Assembly (NCBI GenBank): GCA_014871385.1
Contig: CM026424.1
Coordinates: forward strand, 3,909,131 to 3,973,130
Direction: 5' to 3'
Length of the DNA: 64,000 bases
Source of the DNA: Ceratodon purpureus
Lineage: Eukaryota > Streptophyta > Bryopsida > Pseudoditrichales > Ditrichaceae
Under the pieces are notes generated by a model. It saw nothing but the letters and a program-made list of their open reading frames with translations, ran no database searches and was not told the DNA's origin. Numbering within the stretch: position 1 is the first letter of the stretch; each line of letters begins with the position of its first letter. Below are positions 62,271 through 64,000 of this stretch, one piece after another. The position numbers were made by a program, and so were the translations under genes.

Positions 62271-62539
62271 CCCTTGTCTTAATGACAAGGCGGGCCTTCC
62301 CCTTCCTCCTCTCCCTCCTTGATTTTAATTTTAGATGGAGCATGCGGCCTTTATTAAGTAGTTTTGAAAAAAAATTGGAATCAAGGATCCTAAATTACTC
62401 CTGGAAAACAATTTAATTGATATTAGTTTATACATTTTTCTAAGTTTTTAAATGTTTTTCATCAATAAAATATTTATAGGGGGTTTTTGCCTTTTCAATG
62501 GGAGGCCTGCTTGGAGGGCTCTCATCATTAAGACAAGGG
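62271..62539. repeat. Possible small MITE-like inverted repeat element
   Basis: CCCTTGTCTTAATGA at 62,271-62,285 is matched by its exact reverse complement at 62,525-62,539, enclosing about 270 bp of non-coding, AT-rich sequence. Similarity continues weakly inward (GGGCC/GGCC-type blocks). No clear target-site duplication was seen, so the element status is unproven. Confidence 0.4.
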
Positions 62540-64000
62540 TGAGGTTTGTAGCAAAGATATTTTCGTACTCTCAACTTCTACTAATTTATAAAGTAAGGTA
62601 ATTGCATTATACCATCTCCACTATTCACGATGACGGTTGCGCCAACGCTAAATTTGGAGTGGTGGGCCTCAAATTCCTGTTAGTTCTAAATTTGATATCA
62701 ATTATTCAAAATTTAGTCTTTTATATTGTGAACAGTTTGAATAATTTTGAACAGTAAATTTTGACTTTTTACTGCACTAACACCATTTGGAGGCTTGTCA
62801 AAGATGGCTAAAGGAAAAAAGTGTAGGGAAAAAGGTAGAAAGAAAGATGGTAAATGAGAGATGGGCTTAGAAGAGGTGCCACGTGTCACTACTGCAAAGG
62901 GGGGAGGAGACGAGGCATTGTACGAGGGAGGGGACGACTGGGGACGCGTCGATCGAGGCACGTCGAGGGCCTGTCGGGTTCCCGTCGAACTGTCCATGTG
63001 TCAGTTAGCTTTCGGGAATGCCGGGTGCCCCTTGTCACTTCGTGGGTCCGGGCATCGTGGTGAACGGGCAAAGTGAATTAAAAGTTTGGGCAGCCCATCG
63101 CGAAAGAGTTGGTCGCAGTTGGATGATGGGTTTCGTCAACGCAGATTCAAATGACTGATATTTATCTACCACGGCCAGTGAAAATCCGATTCACCTGTCC
63201 ATGTTTGTAACGTGGTGTTACCCGGTACTAGCTACCCTGGTTGATAACTTGGATATGGGATCCTTCTCATATGTCCGGCAGAGGACCTCCGAATGACTTC
63301 GGTTTGGTTTATGTCCGGTTCCGTTGTAGAGGTCCGTCAAGACGTCCATGTTGCTGTTTATGTCCGGGTTTGATCCGGGTATTCGTAAATTCGTAAATTG
63401 AGGACGGGATTCTATTATGGTAAAAGTATGTCCCACGATATCGCGTTTTATTGGATTATTCTATATATACATAGATACTAATTTTTTCTATATTTACGTG
63501 GATTAAAGCAGTATATTTTTAGAGTCGATCGTGGTAAAATTGACATACGAATCATCGACGACTGAATATTCTGCTTGGCAAAATTTATATGAACAGTAAT
63601 TACTGTCGTATTACTCTGGTAGGACTCAAGCTGCATGCATCATCCATACGTCCACCGTCTGCTCAGTCCATGGAATGTAAGAAATGCAGATTCCATTGAT
63701 ATTCAGAAATCCATCGTCACAAAGGATTGCACTTCTGCATTACAACGTCTGGAGCCCAGAATCCGTGGTAGAGAAAGAGACAATGTCAAGATACTACGGA
63801 ACTGAATGTTAACTAGAAATGCACGTTGTCTCTTCCACTTTGTAAGGGACGAGGAATTTAGAGCCCCACATAATTAATCCATGTTTTCCGCGTTTCGGAG
63901 GGAGAGCGCAATCGAGAGAGTGGCGTTCGTCGGTGGAAGACGGGTACATTACGTTCACAGAGTGCTTGAATATCCTCATGACATGCACCCATTGAGCACC

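Larger units (their letters stand above)
59361..64000. other. Intergenic DNA without a supported gene
   Basis: Short ORFs here overlap in several frames and lack domains. The region contains a direct repeat (60,562-60,650 and 60,676-60,765) and a 15-bp inverted pair (62,271-62,285 and 62,525-62,539). A more GC-rich stretch at 62,860-63,450 contains nothing I can name. The right edge may hold the flank of a gene outside the window. Confidence 0.5.

Overview
This window is eukaryotic nuclear DNA from a land plant, very probably a bryophyte and most like a moss. The genes are intron-rich with short introns and GT-AG splice sites. Their products are plant families: a GDSL esterase/lipase relative, a plastid-type transaldolase, a SPPL1-like intramembrane protease, an XS-domain protein of the SGS3 type, and a UGT80 sterol glucosyltransferase. 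A complete DNAAF11/LRRC6 gene, needed to build motile cilia, points to a plant with swimming sperm and argues against a flowering plant. The species cannot be fixed from the sequence.

Layout: 1-6.29 kb is AT-rich, repeat-laden DNA with no gene I can support. 6,301-20,803 is one large DNA transposon of 14,503 bp. It is bounded by 61-68 bp terminal inverted repeats and by an identical 10-bp direct repeat (AGCCGTAAGT) on both sides. It carries two divergent genes. On the plus strand is a MULE-like DDE transposase with a C-terminal SWIM zinc finger. On the minus strand is an 11-exon gene for a ParB/sulfiredoxin-fold-like domain joined to a beta-class (permuted) DNA methyltransferase domain. Eight copies of the perfect palindrome CTCGGATCCGAG lie in this element and I found none outside it. 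Single in-frame stop codons (two in the transposase, one in the methyltransferase) interrupt otherwise open, phase-consistent genes, so this copy looks recently inactivated.

22.1-46.4 kb is a compact host gene block: GDSL-like protein (+), transaldolase (-), SPPL1-like protease (+), DNAAF11 (-), XS/coiled-coil protein (+), UGT80 sterol glucosyltransferase (-). Neighbours alternate strand, giving convergent 3' ends and divergent promoters. The GDSL-like protein lacks its catalytic Ser, Asp and His and is probably a pseudoenzyme. Exon phases close exactly for every multi-exon model I built. The one donor not well fixed is at the end of XS exon 3, where two sites keep the frame.

46.4-64 kb returns to AT-rich, transposon-derived DNA: one short orphan ORF near 51.6-52.0 kb with a duplicated segment upstream, a decayed PIF1-like helicase (56.1-57.2 kb), tandem repeats, and relics I cannot classify.

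The element at 6.3-20.8 kb is the best candidate for an undescribed system: a plant cut-and-paste transposon that carries a bacterial-style ParB-methyltransferase gene and private palindromic sites. Whether it is described in the literature cannot be decided from the sequence.
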